From positions 1 to 5,551 of the forward strand of contig CAILKC010000819.1 of NCBI GenBank assembly GCA_903834675.1: 5,551 nucleotides of DNA. The letters run 5' to 3'. This stretch comes from an uncultured Victivallales bacterium. Its GTDB lineage: Bacteria; Verrucomicrobiota; Lentisphaeria; Oligosphaerales; JAFGRS01. The position numbers were made by a program, and so were the translations under genes. Positions 5,392 to 5,551 of the stretch are shown in pieces (within the stretch, counting starts at the first letter, position 1; each line of letters begins with the position of its first letter). Under the pieces are notes generated by a model. It ran no database searches. It was given only the letters and a program-made list of their open reading frames with translations, and had not been told where the DNA came from.

Positions 5392-5551
5392 ACCGCGAAC
5401 CCGCCCGCAACGGGCGCTGGCATCGCGGGCTCCAGGGCGGCCAGGGGATACCGCGAACCCGCCCGGAACGGGCGCTGGCATCGCGGGCTCCAGGGCGGCC
5501 GGGGGATACCGCGAACCCGCCCGGAACGGGCGCTGGCATCGCGGGCTCCAG
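5392..5551. repeat. 58-bp tandem repeat (minisatellite), at least 2.8 copies
   Basis: Copies are 5392-5449, 5450-5507 and 5508-5551, the last cut by the window end after 44 bases. Copies 1 and 2 differ at only two of 58 positions. Each copy holds CGCCCG-NAA-CGGGCG, a 6-bp hairpin whose loop alone varies (CAA or GAA), nested inside CCGCGA...TCGCGG. The period is not a multiple of three, so the open frames across the array shift between copies and do not look coding. There are no unique spacers, so it is not a CRISPR array. The minus-strand open frames starting at 5481 and 5539 share an N-terminus only because of this repeat. Confidence 0.92.

Noticed and set aside
5069..5539. Minus-strand open frames with identical MPAPVPGGFAVSPG starts
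   Set aside because: Produced by the 58-bp tandem repeat read in shifting frames; not a protein family.
5392..5551. CRISPR array
   Set aside because: Units are directly adjacent with no unique spacers, and no cas genes are present.

Overview
The window is GC-rich bacterial DNA with tightly coded genes, good Shine-Dalgarno sequences and two small secreted or lipoprotein-type proteins, which suggests a free-living, probably diderm, environmental bacterium. The closest comparisons I can recall (a DegT aminotransferase with an FKNITCAEGG active site, a COG1453-type aldo/keto reductase, a LigB/COG3885-like remnant, heptamer arrays) occur in groups such as Armatimonadota and Planctomycetota. The sequence alone does not settle the phylum.

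Layout from left to right. Positions 1-102 may be the tail of an upstream gene and contain a strong hairpin. Positions 91-154 hold a telomere-like heptamer array. An intact DegT/DnrJ/EryC1/StrS-type PLP aminotransferase (334-1467, +) converges on an aldo/keto reductase (1520-2641, -), with a GC-rich hairpin between their stops. The reductase is read away from a palindrome-containing intergenic region (2642-2906), which includes the only clearly AT-rich stretch of the window. After it comes a decayed LigB-like extradiol dioxygenase-family gene (2907-3198): its beginning and end survive in different frames and the middle is missing. Then come a small exported protein (3230-3550), a full-length YqhD-like iron/zinc-containing alcohol dehydrogenase (3653-4798) and a second small lipoprotein-like protein (4847-5206), all on +. 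The last 345 bases are non-coding: a long inverted repeat and then a 58-bp tandem repeat with a nested palindrome in each unit, running off the window end.

How the genes work together: I see no single pathway. Two unrelated NAD(P)H-dependent carbonyl reductases lie close together, which fits aldehyde or ketone reduction, but they are on opposite strands. The aminotransferase points to amino-sugar or amino-cyclitol synthesis. The + strand genes from 3230 to 5206 may be one transcription unit, with spacings of 102 and 48 bases. I found no convincing new multi-gene system. The most noteworthy items are the internally deleted dioxygenase-family gene, the two non-coding repeat arrays near the window ends, the reductase that appears to have lost an iron-sulfur centre, and the palindrome covering its ribosome binding site.
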